DNA of 60,000 nt from Strigamia acuminata (Eukaryota; Arthropoda; Chilopoda; Geophilomorpha; Linotaeniidae). Position numbers and translations under genes: made by a program. The stretch lies in the NCBI GenBank assembly GCA_949358305.1, contig OX442314.1:3849087-3909086 (forward strand), in the 5' to 3' direction. Under the pieces are notes generated by a model that saw only the letters and a program-made list of their open reading frames with translations, had not been told where the DNA came from and made no database searches. Positions 22,759 to 36,700 of the stretch are shown here, piece by piece. Position 1 is the first letter of the stretch; every line of letters starts with the position of its first letter.

Positions 22759-22956
22759 CAGCGAGGCGAGAACGAAACCAACATGGCGGCGGAGGACAAC
22801 AATTGCTGGAGGCGCCCCGCTATGCGGTGGCAATCTTGGGAAGGAGGTTAAGGGATGGAGGAGACGAAATCGAGCTTTCTGCACCAATCGCAGCCGCCAA
22901 CAGGCCCAAGCCCGCACCCTTTGCCGCTGAATCTAAAGATTTCTTGCACTAGCAAA
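22759..22956 (-). promoter_or_regulatory. Candidate promoter / first exon of gene B
   Basis: Same sequence as 7603-7800 at an offset of 15156. The ATG in GCCGCCATGTTGG context is at 22784-22782 with the same downstream donor. It lies upstream of gene B, 1.8 kb from the 3' end of gene C at 24780. Confidence 0.4.
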
Positions 22957-23087
22957 TGATTATTTCAATGCTCATTGGCCAGTTTCTCAAATCTCATTCA
23001 TTCGGTTGGTTACTTATTTTTCCCTCCAAATAGTTTTCTCTTCATTGATTGGTCCTTAAAATTCAGTTTCTACTAACTGACACGAGG

Positions 23088-23106
23088 TGGCGAATAGAGG
23101 GCGCTG
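23088..23106 (+). promoter_or_regulatory. CTCF-like motif upstream of gene B
   Basis: Identical to the motif at 7932-7950, in the spacer between genes B and C. Confidence 0.35.
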
Positions 23107-23362
23107 CTAGAGTAGAAGAGGCGGCAAATTTGAACGCGCGACAAAAACCATCTTTTAGAAAACCGCTCATCAGTTGCAGTGGTTGCATAAATAAATAAAT
23201 GAAATGATAATTGACGTTAATTCTCAATGTTTTTTTTTTATAAATCTCGACGAAATTTTCAATGTTTTTGATGAATCTCAAACGGTTTTTGTCAGATTTC
23301 TACAATTTTTAGTTCAATTTCTCCAAATTTTTCTCCAATTTCCCCAAATTTTTGTCAAACTT

Positions 23363-23646
23363 GCCCTAACCTAACGTGCCCTTAACCTAACGTAACCTAA
23401 CCTAACGTGCCCTTAACCTAACCTAACCTAACGTGCCCTTAACTTAACGTAACGTAACCTAACCTAACCTAACCTACCGTAAACTAACCTAACCTAACCT
23501 AACGTGCCCTTAACCTAACCTAACCTAACGTGCCCTTAACCTAACGTAACGTAACCTAACCTAACCTAACCTACCGTAAACTAACCTAACCTAACCTAAC
23601 GTGCCTTAACGTAACATAACCTTACGTGGTCTTGCCTTAACGTAAC
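23363..23646. repeat. Interstitial telomere-like CCTAA array, unit 2
   Basis: Same sequence and same higher-order structure as the unit 1 array, with no length change. Confidence 0.85.
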
Positions 23647-24106
23647 GTGTCTGTGTCACAAAACGTATTTTTGATTGTAAGAATTTTAATTTTTCTAACT
23701 TTGAACGAGATTTTAAAATGCAAGTTTTTCGAATTAATTGTTGACAATCTTTGAAGTTTTTTTCTCAAATTTTTTTCTTTTTTTCTTTCTTTATTTTATT
23801 ATTTTATTTAATTTGCACAAAAATTATTCCCTTTCTTTCTCTCCTCACAAGTCAACACAACAGCCGTCAGTTGAGTTGCCATGGCATTAATCCCCCCTTC
23901 CTTTTATTCCCCCTTCCTTTCCCAATTTGGCCCTTTCTCTCTTGCCTCGTCGGTGACCGCAGCAACTCCGGAAACGAGATCTCAAATGCACTCAAATGAA
24001 ATGAAATGAAAATTCCAGAAAACAAAAGATCAAACTTTATTCATTTATTCATTTATTCATTTATTGAATTTATTGCAAGTGGTCAGAATAAAAGTACGTA
24101 ATATTG

Positions 24107-24224
24107 TTATCCTTGTGTTTCCAGAACAAAAGCGAAGTTTTCACTAATGAAATGTGTATTAGAGTCGGCAAATCCAAAACGGACTTGATGGCGTGCAATT
24201 GAGCTGTAGTTCGGGTCTTTCAAA
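24107..24224 (-). CDS. Possible 3' terminal exon of an unidentified gene, unit 2
   Basis: Same sequence, acceptor, stop and AATAAA signals as at 8951-9068. The flanking 24225-24779 holds no recognised gene. Confidence 0.3.
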
Positions 24225-24779
24225 CTGATTTATTAATATCACCTTTAGAAAAGAAAACATATAATGTAAAATCGTTTTCATGCAAAACGATTCAATTTTT
24301 AAAATATACTCAACGGTTAATTTTGAAAATCCCAAAGGCCTTAATCGCTGCCTTAATCGATTTTCGACATGTTCTCTCGCTACAATGCACACTTGTAACA
24401 GATTTGTTGTTTAATTGTCAACATAAATTGTTACACTCAAAAACGGTTTGGTTGTTTTAACTAAATGTATTTGTAATCAATGTAAATTCAATATCATGTC
24501 TGTATGGACACTTATCATCCAAAAATTAAAGACAAAACCACAATCAAAATAATAAACAAGCTGTTCAAATATAAGTATCATTTTTAATGATCACGTCATA
24601 AATAAATATCGTATAGCGGTAACAGTTTTATAAATGCTCTGATAAAACAATGATATTAAATAGAAATTTTAAAAATTATACACATTAATGTGCGTTTGTT
24701 CACATAATTAGTGATGACCAGACTCGACAAAAAAATCGAAAAATAAAATTCGAAAAAATAACATGAAATGAAATTTAAG

Positions 24780-27700
24780 TTATGTGACCGATTCTTCGAC
24801 GACTCGCTGCTTGCGAGCAAAAGAGAGAAAAACTTGTTCCAGAGTTGCCTGACTCACGGAATAGTCTTCGAGATTAAACAGCGCTTTTGCCTTCTCCATC
24901 GACTCGAAGAGGTACGCCCATTTGGTCTCTACGTCCCTAATTTGGTAATGCACGAGTCCCTAAAACAAATGAATAGAACTTAATACACAGTTTGCGGCAG
25001 CTACTTTTCCCTTATGCCGGGACTACTCGATTAAACGCCGGGCACTCAGCGGCAAGTTCAGCAATTGTCGGTGGCATCGAATAAACGCCGGGTCCCAAAA
25101 ATGGGTGATTTTTCGCAAAAAGTCGAAGATTTTTGCGAAAGAATGAGCATTTTAAGCAAAAAAATCATCATTTTTAGCAAAAAAACCTCATTTTTTAGCA
25201 AAAAGTCATCATTTTAAACGGAAAATCGGCTATTTTTAGCCAAAAAAATCATCATTTTTAGCCATAAATCATCATTTTTAGCCAAAACTGATCATTTTAA
25301 ACGAAAAATCGGCGATTTTTAGCAAAAAAATCATCATTTTTAGCCATAAATTATGATTTTTGGCTAAAAATGATAATCGTCATTTTAAACGAAAAATCGG
25401 CGATTTTTAGCAAAAAATCAGCATTTTTAGCAAAAAAAAATCATTTTTAGCAAAAAAAAATCATTTTTAGCAAAAAAAAATCATTTTTAGCAAAAAAAAA
25501 TCATTTTTAGCAAAAAAAAATCATTTTTAGCAAAAAATCATCATTTTAAACGAAAAATCGGCGATTTTTAGCAAATAATCGGCGATTTTTCAGTTATGCG
25601 CCGGGCCCTACTAAGCGCCGGGCCTCGAATAAGTGCTAGGTGGGGCGAGTCGAAAAAACTATTAAACGCCCCGGCGTTTATTCGAGGCAGTACAGTATAT
25701 TTCAAATTTCAGAAAGTAGATCCCGTTTGTTTATAAGAAAAATAAATAAAAACATCGTTTGGAGATCAAAATTGATCCTAGGTAAATGACACAATGTTAA
25801 TTTAAATCTTTTTTTTTTATCTTACTTGGTGTATGTCCTGAAGAACGGCACTTGGAAATGTCTGCTCAATGTATGTCTGTAATTCCGTCTGCTTATTTGT
25901 CATTAGATTGATGGTCGAACTAGCACCGGGCTTGAGTTTGGCTAAAACTGTAAACCCCTGACTGAATTTGTTCTTCAGATGCTGGATCGGACCGAAACAC
26001 TGAAACTGACCGTTCACCATAATGCCCACTCTGTTGCAGAGCACTTCACATTCCTCCATACTAGAAAATTTGTCCAAAATTAGTCAAAAATTTCATCACT
26101 ATCATTCACTACATTCATTTACCTATGCGAAGTCAAAACAACCGATATTCCCCGCCCGTTAGCGCTTCTTAGAATGTCCCATATTTTTCTCCTGGCGACC
26201 GGGTCCACTCCGGTCGTGGGCTCATCCAAAAATACGACCGGCGGATCTCCGATGAATCCCATGGCTGCACTCAGTTTTCTTTTATTTCCACCGCTAAATA
26301 AATAATTTTTTTTTAAAATAACTTTGTTCTAATCAGTTAAGTCTCTTTATTTCGAATACCTGTAGAAAAGCGTGATTTTATCGGCATGCTCGGTGAGGTC
26401 AAAGTCCACGATGTACTGATCGACAACCGCCTTTATTTGGGAACTGCAAATTCCACGAAGGTGAGCAAAAACGGTGAGGATTTCTCGTCCGGTCAAGTAA
26501 TCGATGAGCGCATCAAATTGCGGGCAATAGCCAACTTGCTTTAAAAACTAAACCAAATATAGTTAGGTTAATGCACTTGGATGGATGAAAAACCTATCGG
26601 GGCTTACTTGTCCTCGCTTGTGCTGTACACTAGACCTGTTAATGTAAGCATCGCCGTGAGTGATGACCAAGTCGCCGGTAAGCATTTGAAATGTGGTCGT
26701 TTTGCCAGCGCCGTTAATTCCCAGCAGGCCAAAACATTCGGCGAAATGAACACCAAAACTCAAATCGTCAACGGCTGCAAAGTTGGAGAATACTTTCCTC
26801 AAGTCCTGCACCACCATAACATCGGTGTCGATGATGTCTGTATGGAAACGAAAAATGCTCTACAACTTTTCAATTGACATTGTTTCCTTTTAACGTTTGG
26901 AACAAACACCTTTCATTTACTTGTTAGTACAGGTCAACCCTTGCTATTGCCATCAAACAGTTGGTGATAACCAGAAATCATTGAAGTGAAATAATTTGTA
27001 ATGGGAGAAATAAGAACAGGCAAACAACTACCGTATTTTATCGATTAAGAGCCACGGCTCTTATTCAAAACTGCCATTTTTGTCAGCAATTACAATTTCG
27101 GTTTTTCGTTTGTTACATTTGTTTAATGTAACACACAACCCAGTCTAAAGGTGGAAACACAAGGAAGCAGGTAAAATTCCAAAGCTTGCTAGCACAAGTT
27201 TAATGAGGAAGTCATTAGCTGCGTTCAATTCTAAAATAGCTTTCTAAAACTTTTTTTCATCGTTTTCCGAAAAGAGTTTTCAACATTGAGCAATGTTATT
27301 ACCAACAGCTTTCAACAGCTTTCAACAGCCACGGAGCATGCTCAGTCTGCACATGATCACATGACAAATCACAAAATGCATTCGTAATGTAAGTTTATTT
27401 AAATTAATAGTATTATTATTATTCATTTAAGAACGGGAAATCAGCCGAACATCGGCCACATTCGATTGCACAGATCCGGCCAAAATCGGCAGCTTTCAAG
27501 CGCGCAAATGCGGCCGAAAAATTGCCCGCATTCGATCGCGCAAATGCGCCAAAATTGCCCGCATTCGATCGCGCAAATGCGCCAAAATTGCCCGGGTATG
27601 CACATATGCAGCCGCATTTTATCGTTCTTAAAGGCATAATAATTCTACAAATAAATTAAATAAACTTACATTTTTGTGTGTGCTTCCACCGCCGATCTAT

Positions 27701-30700
27701 TCGATTACAAAATGGCGGCCCAGGAAAACAATTTGAAAACGACGAAAACCACGAATTTATGGTTTTCATGAAATCGGTTTTTAGGAAAACCGTTTTCCGA
27801 AATGTGACGTCAAATGCGTCTACATCCTGTGTGGGAAAACGGCGAAAACGAGGAAAACGGGGAAAACTGTTTAGAATTGAACGCACCTATTTACAAGCTC
27901 ACTTGACCCACTTTTGGCTTACCAGCCAAAATCTCCTACAAGAATTTCCTCACGATTCTGATTGGCTGTCAAAGTCACATGACCAAAACGCCAGCAAGCT
28001 TAAAGCTGGTCAACCGAATTCAGTTTGAAAGGAGCGGGTGAGTACAAGATCGCTTCAAAACAAACCTTTGAATAAAAACGCAAGCTTGTGTTTGTTCAAG
28101 CAGGTGAGTTTTTAGCCGTTTTTTCAAGTAAAAGCAAGCTTTTAAATTTTACCCGCTTCCTTGTGTTTCCGCCTTTAAAAGCCCTGGTGTAGTTCACACT
28201 TAAATCCCTTTTGTACAAAGTCTAATTTCTACACGTTTGTTCTGACTAGGGATGAGAACGGAACCGGAAATGGTCCCGATCCCGGTCCCGGTCCCGCAGC
28301 AGGATTTGGGACAGGACGGGACTGGATGAAACTGTATTCCACGGGATTCGGGACGGGACGGGACTTGTGTATTATGCGTGTAATACGTAATACGTGTGTA
28401 TTACAACATAATACGCGTGTTTTTCAGACCCCGAAAAAGTGAAAATTTCTGGACACGGGACGGTCTGGGACCCGAAAAATTCACAATTTTCGGGACACGG
28501 GACGGGTCAGGACTCAAAAATTGGTCCCGTTCTCATCCCTAGTTCTGACGTGTAGAAAAGCAATAACGTAAACATAAACAACTCACTTGGATCGTGAATT
28601 CGCCGCTTTTCCGCAAGCACATCTTCATCTAACGCATTTCCCAGTCCGTCGAACGTGTTGACATTGTTTCTATTTCCAATCAATTGGTTTTTTCCCCGGC
28701 GAATTTTATACCAAAGCGTGTAGAAAATTCCCTGTTCGATGAGCGCCAAAATACCGAAATACAACACTCCGGTCACAGCCATCATGGTAACTTCCTGACC
28801 AATTCCGGGATCATCCCACGCGAAATAATTTGGCTTCACATGAGGCAAAGGCAAACCAATAAAACTCATGAAAGCATTTTTAGATGAAAGCTGAACCATT
28901 TTCATCAATGCCACGGTCACGGTGAAATTCGGTACAAGCCGAAACAGCCACTGAATGTCTCGTCCAATTTCCTTCAACGAATCGGAGCCGAATTGTTGGA
29001 ACGTGTTGATGGTGATGCTCAAAATGATGCCGGCTAGCAAGTTGGCAATCGTCAGACGGCTGAATCCCGTTGCCGGAACCTTGGCCATGAACGAGACGAT
29101 GTAGGTAAAAGGAATCGAACACCAGCCGTACAATATGAGCAGTAAAATCACAACTCCTGCAAATTAAACACAATCAACTGAATAATTGTATGGGATATTG
29201 AATGAATATAAGACCATGGTGTTATATTCAAATACAACACCATGGTCTTATTTTCGGTGAAAGATGGTTGGCAAAACAAGCAATAAAAAACTAAACCTTT
29301 GTTTACCTACCAAAAAAAAACCAAACTATGCTAACATTGTTTGATTGATTAAAAGTGGAAAAAGCTTACTTTGCAAATTATAAAATAAATAAAATCCATC
29401 ATTCTAATCACTTTTTAAACTAAAATACATTGAAAATAAACAGAACTACTTTTCCGCATAGTAGAGCACTGTCCACAGTTAGGCGTAAACTGGCTTAGCC
29501 AATAGGAGTTAGGACAACGTTGTGGTGGTTTTGAGTATAGGCACAGTTCCTAGGACCTACGAACTAGCAGGGATTCACGAGGCATTCATAAAAAATTGTA
29601 ATACATGTGCGGTAAAAATTTCACACAAATGCTTCTAAAAATCAAAGTGCTTAGAGTCTACGAAGGTCTTAAAGTGGCCCTGGGAGTGTGCGCCTGCCTC
29701 TCTCATCCTGAGAGAAAGCTTACTTGCTCAACATTCTTGCCAGTGGGAATCAGCGTTGACAGACGATCAGCCGCAATTAAGTCGATGAACATTACTGCCA
29801 ACTTAACAGGTGCACTCTTTGCTTTATTCTATGGAAAATCAATCTCACCTTAGTCAAACGGCTCGCCTTAAAGGTAGGTTCACACTTGTGTTCACACTAG
29901 ACCCAACGCAAGAAAACTGACGCAACGCAAGCTGCTTGCGTCCAAAATTCTTGACATTGAAGCCAATTCCTGCTTTAACTCCCAAGTTGAAGCAAGCGAC
30001 GCAACGCAAGAAAAGGTCTTGCAGCCAACCAATCACGATCGACACCAATCACGATCGACTAAAACTCTCATCGATTCACGTCTGGTTGGCGAGACTTTGC
30101 CACATCCAAGCAGGCCGCTATTTTCAGATTCTGCAACTAGTTCTAGAACTAGATCTAATTCCAGGTTTCATTGAAACCATCTGATCAGCCAGACGCAACA
30201 TCAATTGTTTCAGCTCTGTTTAAACGTGCCCTACGCGTATTTACAAACTGCAGACGCTACAGGAATCTTTGTGGCCAGGAGTGACTAATGCATCTGACGG
30301 AATTATTGACTCAAAACGGCAAGTTCCCTGCTCAGAGTGCGCTAACCTCATCTCCCTCACCTTAACAGGGTCAAATAAAACAAAACAAAGCAAAACAAAT
30401 CAAACTAAAACCCTCACAGGTGATAAATTCAAAAATTCAACGGTGTTTGAGTTATTGATGCATTAGTCATTCCTGGCCACGGATTCCTGAAGCACAGGGA
30501 TTCCGGTAGCGTCTGCAGTTTGTAAATGCGCGTGCCCTACAGTGTGGTGAACAGACTCTGCATTGCGTTTGACTAATTTTTCCTTGCATTGATTTGCATC
30601 GCCCCTAGTGTGAACACAAGTGTAAACACAAGTGTGAACCTAGCTTTATGCTGGGCGCACACATACCGCGATTTCGCATCGCGTTGCCATTGCGCATTCG

Positions 30701-33700
30701 CAAATGACGTCATTTCCTTCGCGCCGGTTTGAAATCTGCTTTTGAAAATAGTACTTGTCTCAAGTACTATTTCACCCGCGATTCATGTCGCAGCCAATCC
30801 GTGAGCTGTGTGAAATGACGTCATTTCATCAACATTTTCAACCGAAATGGCGGGCAGGTTTTTCGGATCAGGAATGACGTCATAACATTGAAATAGCAAA
30901 GCTGGAATAGCTACATGTGTGTAGCATTGCGTGCAATTCAGAGGGCGATTTCGCCAGCGAAATCGCGACGCGATGCGACATCGCGGTATGTGTGCGCCCA
31001 GCATAACCCAGTGGTTCTTAACCTTTTTGGAGAAACCAGCACCCCCTAGGATGCATTGCACCCCTGGTTAAAAACCACTGGCCTACTCCTTTCCCAAATA
31101 AAATAATATTTCCTTTAAAAATTGAAACTAAATAAGATGTTACCAGTTTTCTCTCCGCCAGTGAACGTCCCCGTCTGGTCTACGGTGGAAAAAAGTATCA
31201 TGAGCAAAATAGAGCAAATAATGTGCGTAGCATAATCCCAAACGAAAGAAGCGGCCCAGAAAACAGCGCCGTCGACGCCGGTCATGAGTTGCAGATGTTT
31301 GGACTTGGTGGCCCGCTCGTGGATCGGAAACACGATGAACGACGAAGAGAGAAACGAAAGCCCGACCGGCACAAACACGCCCAGCATGATCGACTTCACC
31401 ATCTGTATGATGGCGGCGATGGGGAAGTTGCTCTTCTGGTCCGTCTCCAAAGGCGCGTTCTCGACGACCAACGACACGTTTTCCGTCTTGTTGTAATGTC
31501 TCGCCATCGCGTTGTGCAACAAATTGAGCGCTAGCGGTTCGGTGTGGTAGAAGAGCCCGTTGTACCACAAGTTCATCTTGGTTTTGTCGCCGGACTCGCT
31601 GAAATTGGCTCCGACGATGTATTTGTTGGAATAATCGATGAAGTGCTTCTGGCTGAGTTCCTTCAGGTAGTCCATGGCGTCGCCGCTGACGTTGACGAAC
31701 GTGGTGTCTGTCGGGAACGAGGAATGGTAATAGTATTCGTAATCTTCGTTGAGGTTTTTTTGGAAAACCGTGGTGGCGCCGTACTGCGATATGTCCATGG
31801 TTAATGCGGGTAAGGAGGTGGGAGTTAAATCCAGTCTGTTGTTGACTATCAGGACGGTTGTTATCATTATGACTGGTAAAAGAATCTGTTGAAATAGAAT
31901 AAGTTAAATTATATGAATTGTTGAATTATAATTTCATATAATATTCATATATATTTCAATATATGTCAATTATATTGAAATTGTTGAAATAATAATAATA
32001 TTGTTGAAATTGTATTTTTTATTGGTGAAATTGTATTTTTTATTGTTGAAATTGTATTTTTTATTGTTGAAATTGTATTTTTTATTGTTGAAATTGTATT
32101 TTTTATTGTTAAAATTGTATATTTTATTGTTGAAATTGTATTTTTTATTGTTAAAATTTTATTTTTTATTGTTGAAATTGAAATCGCCAATTTGGCACAA
32201 AATCTTTTAAAAATCGCCAATTTGGGACAAAATCCTTTAAAATCGCCAATTTGAGACAAAATCTTTTAAAAATCGCCAATTTGGGACAAAATCTTTTAAA
32301 AATCGCCAATTTGGGACAAAATCTTTTAAAAATCGCCAATTTGGGACAAAATCTTTTAAAAATCGCCAATTTGGGACAAAATCTTTTAAAAATCGCCAAT
32401 TTGGGACAAAATCTTTTAAAAATCGCCAATTTAGCACAAAATCTTTTAAAAATCGCCAATTTAGGACAAAATCTTTTAAAAATCACCAATTTGGGACAAA
32501 ATCTTTTAAAAATCGCCAATTGGGAGCTCGTCTATGCAGTCCCCATTTAATGGTTATGCCCATCTTCGATTTGATCATCGCCAATTTTTTCTTACTTGAG
32601 CTAACAGCAAGACCCAACGGCGTTTCGAATAATACCATCGTTTCAAGAGCAACGCCGTAAACGGTTGCATCCACGAATTAAAACCCGTTGATCGTTGGAT
32701 GCCGCTCACTCCGTTTCCAACTGCAACTGCAAAAATCAAATTTAAAAAAACAACACTTTATTTATTATTATTTTTTACAATATATTTACCATAATTACCA
32801 GTATAATGAAGTAAATTAGCGTCCGATTGATTTTGCTGGATCACGCCGTTGTTGACGCTGCTGCCGCTGCTTTCCTTGACGCTTTCGCCAACCTTGAGAA
32901 AAACTTCTTCCATCGTGGTGACGCAAATGCCGAAGTTATTCATGCCGAGTTTTGGCGCGTTTGATTCGAGGTGCTTAAACATGTCGGCGAATGTGTTCGA
33001 GGATTCCGAAGGAAGGATGAGACTTAGTTCGGTCGCGTTGTCGGATTTTATCACGACCCCCGGAACGTGTTGCTGCACCAACGCGCAAATGCGGTTTACA
33101 TCGCAATGGTCGGCTTTGCTGATATTCAAATGGTATCCGGCACCTAGAAATTAATCGTTTGGAAAATGTAATGGCATTTTTAAACGTGTGCTAAATAAAC
33201 ATGGAAAAACATTTTTAAAAAAAAATTGAAAAGTACTGAATAAAATGTTGACAAATGTTGAATAAATATCGAAGAGTGTTGGATAAATTTTGAGAAATGA
33301 AAAATAAATGGAGGAAAACGTAGAATTAACGTTAAGAAACATTGGAAAACATTAGAAAACATTGAAAAAACATTTAAAACGTTGGAAAATATTGAAAATC
33401 ATTAATAAAACATTAAAAACGTTAGAAAATATTGAAAAACATTGATAAAACATTGAAAAAACATTAAAAACATTGAAAAAACATTGATAAACCATTGAAA
33501 AATATTGAAAATCGTTAATAAAACATTGAAAAAACATTGAAAACATTGGGAAACATTAAAAAAACATTGAAAAAACATTGAAAACATTGAAAAACATTGA
33601 TAAAACATTGAAAAAACATTGAAAACGTTGAAAAATACTGAAAAACATTGATAAAACATTGAAAAAACATTAAAAACGTTGGAAAACATTGGAAAACATT

Positions 33701-36700
33701 GGAAAAACATTGGAAAACATTGAAAAAACATTGAAAACGTTGGAAAATATTGAAAATCATTAATAAAACATTGAAAAAACATTGATAACATTGGAAAACA
33801 TTGAAAAAACATTAGAAAACATTGAAAAAACATTGAAAAACATTGAAAAAACATTGTTAAAACATTGAAAAAACGTTGAAAAAACGTTGAAAAAACATTG
33901 AAAACATTGGAAAACATTGAAAAAACATTGGAAAACATTGAAAAACATTGGAAAACATTGAAAAAACATTGATAAAACATTGAAAAAACATTGAAAACGT
34001 TGGAAAATATTAAAAATCATTAATAAAACATTGAAAAAACATTGAAAACATTGGGAAAACATTGATAAAACATTGAAAAAACATTGAAAACATTGGGAAA
34101 ACATTGATAAAACATTGAAAAAACATTGAAAAGATTGAATAAGCAAAATTACCGTATCTTTTCTTCAAAAACAGCGGAGAACCGCAACACTCAATCTGCC
34201 CTCGTGCCATAATAGCGATCCTATCGCCCAGCACATCGGCCTCTTCCATGAAATGCGTGCTCAAAATAATGCACCGATCCTTCCTAGCTTCCTGCAGCAA
34301 CTCCCAGATGGCTCTCCTCGCTTCCGGGTCCATCCCCGACGTCGGTTCATCCAACATAACTATCTAAAACCCAAAAAAAAAATCATTCCCAAACTAAAAC
34401 ACAAACAAAACAAAAAATACTTTTGGATTTCCAATCAGAGCGATTCCCAAATTCAACTTCCGCTTCATTCCGCCGGACAACTGCATGGCAAGCGTGTTCC
34501 TCTTGTCCCACAGCTGCAGTTTGTGCATCAGGTTTGTCACTTCCGTGTTGAGTTTCTTGGCCGAATTGATCTTGAGTTGTCCGAAAAACTTGAGGTGTTC
34601 GACCACCGTGAGCGTGCTGAACAGCATGTTGTGTTGGGGACACAGGCCGAGGTTCTCGCGAGCGAAGTCGATGTTGGTTCGTATGTCGTATCCGTTCACG
34701 ATGGCCGTTCCGCTCGTGGGGGGGAACATTCCCGTCAGAATGGACATCGTGGTGGTTTTCCCGGCGCCGTTGTGACCGAGTAGAGCCGTTATTTGGCCCT
34801 CGTAGATGTTGAGACTCAAATTGTCCACGGCGGTTTTTCCTTTGCCGTAATTCTGGGGACGAGAAAAAATTAATTTGACTGGAAAATCAGTTTAAATATT
34901 TATGTTTCAATCGTGTGATGATGTTCTGGCATGTTTTATACGCAAAAAAAAATGAAAAACGCACTTTTTAGGCACGAAATGACTGCAAAAGTGGAAAAAT
35001 CACTTTTTAGACGTAGAAATTAAATTTTTTTTAACCTGAAAATTTATTTTTAAGCAATAAATTCACTTTTCAGACGCTTAAATTTAATTTTTACGTGCAA
35101 AAAACCAAATACTTAAACAAAAATCAACTTTTTCCCATAAAAATGGCATATTTCGCGTAGAAAAATTCACTTTTAGACACATAATCGACCCTTTTACACC
35201 CAAAACCAAACTTTCCATGTGAAAATAAAATTACTTTAGTTAAATTTCTTATTGCAATAGCCGTATCGAGACCGCTCGGTTCCTTTTCAAAGTTCATCGA
35301 GTTTAAATTATCAACGTCACCTTCTTCCGAATGCATCTGTTCGATTCTGCACCAATAATCCTTCTGCAAAAAAAATAAATAAATAAAATAAAAATAATAT
35401 AAATAACTTTTCTCAAAAATAATTACCGTGAATAAAAAATACCAAGGTTTTCCAACCCCGTAAATCCCAGGAAACACATTGTCCAAATACCACGTTAAAC
35501 CGCCATAGAGAAAAATATCGATAATAAACATCATAATTATATACGCCATCGTTAGATCGTCGCCTTGGTAACTCGGTTCGTTTAAATTAGTCCAATTAAT
35601 CCCGATACCTGCAATTATCGATTCGTTTATTCAATAAAACCTAATTAAACTGAATTAAATTAAAACAACTCACTTCGGCCTTCGAAAGCGACGATAAAGC
35701 GAACCGCCCACGCCATCGCCATGTTTGGGAAAATGGCGACGAGCAGTTTCGATGAAACATTCAAATCGTGGTAGCTTCGAGACATTAAATTGAACGGGAT
35801 GGAGAAGGTGAGCACCCAGGCGAGCACCCCGATGGCCGTGGCGATCGTGGCTGTGAAAATTAATTTTAATTTTAATTGTAATTTTGATTTTATTTAGATT
35901 TTATTCCGCGTACGTTTTGAAAAGAAGCAGGAAATGAAGAAACAAAAGAAAATGGCGCTCGTGATGTATAAAACGAAAATAAATAATATTAATTCGGGAG
36001 ATGAGTAAGATAGGACCGAGTATTCTTGCAGTTTGGAACACAAAAAGAAGACGATTATAATAGAGCTGATTAGCATCATGACGAATGAACTAATGAACCA
36101 GCCGATCCATTGCAGCCAGCCGGGTAGACCCATCAGTTTCATTAATTCCTGAAACATTAAATTCGACATTTTTAGTATTTTTCAGATTTTGAAAATTTAA
36201 AATTGAAAAGAAAAAAATTTAAAAAAAAAAAAACGGAATTTATTCAATTGTGTTGACTCAATGTTTTGATTAAAACGAGTCATTAATAAAGATAAGCAAC
36301 TGTTGATAGATGAAGGAGATAAAACAAACTGTAATAGTCTTTTATAAACGAAGTTCTGATAAAATTAAATCAGAATTTCATTTGTTTTTGTTATTTTTCA
36401 ATTTTTTTTCGTTTATTTTCAATTTTTTTCAATTTTTTCTCTCCCTAAAAATGATAATTTAATTTATTTCGTAAATAAATAACCTATCACCTTAACACCC
36501 ATTTCCTTTTCCCCCACAATGTATTTAATGAGCGTCGGCGAAATAAAGACGAAACTGAGAACGAGAAAAAGCGGCAACGTATTCTGAAGAAAATCTGAAA
36601 AACAGTTATCCTTATAATAAGGTGGGTAGGGAAATTTTTGCGTCGTTATCTAAAAAACAAAAAATAAAATAAATAAATATATCTTTTTTAAAATTTTTTA

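Larger units (their letters stand above)
15157..30205. repeat. Tandem unit 2 (15,049 bp) of the ABCA array
   Basis: Unit 2 is collinear with unit 1 at an offset of 15156 up to about 25400. It is then 60 bp shorter in the AGCAAAAAA minisatellite (offset 15096) and lacks the 47-bp segment near 12.85 kb of the unit (offset 15049). Its first 9.5 kb match unit 1 almost base for base, including the otherwise variable ACATTGAAAA array. Confidence 0.97.
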
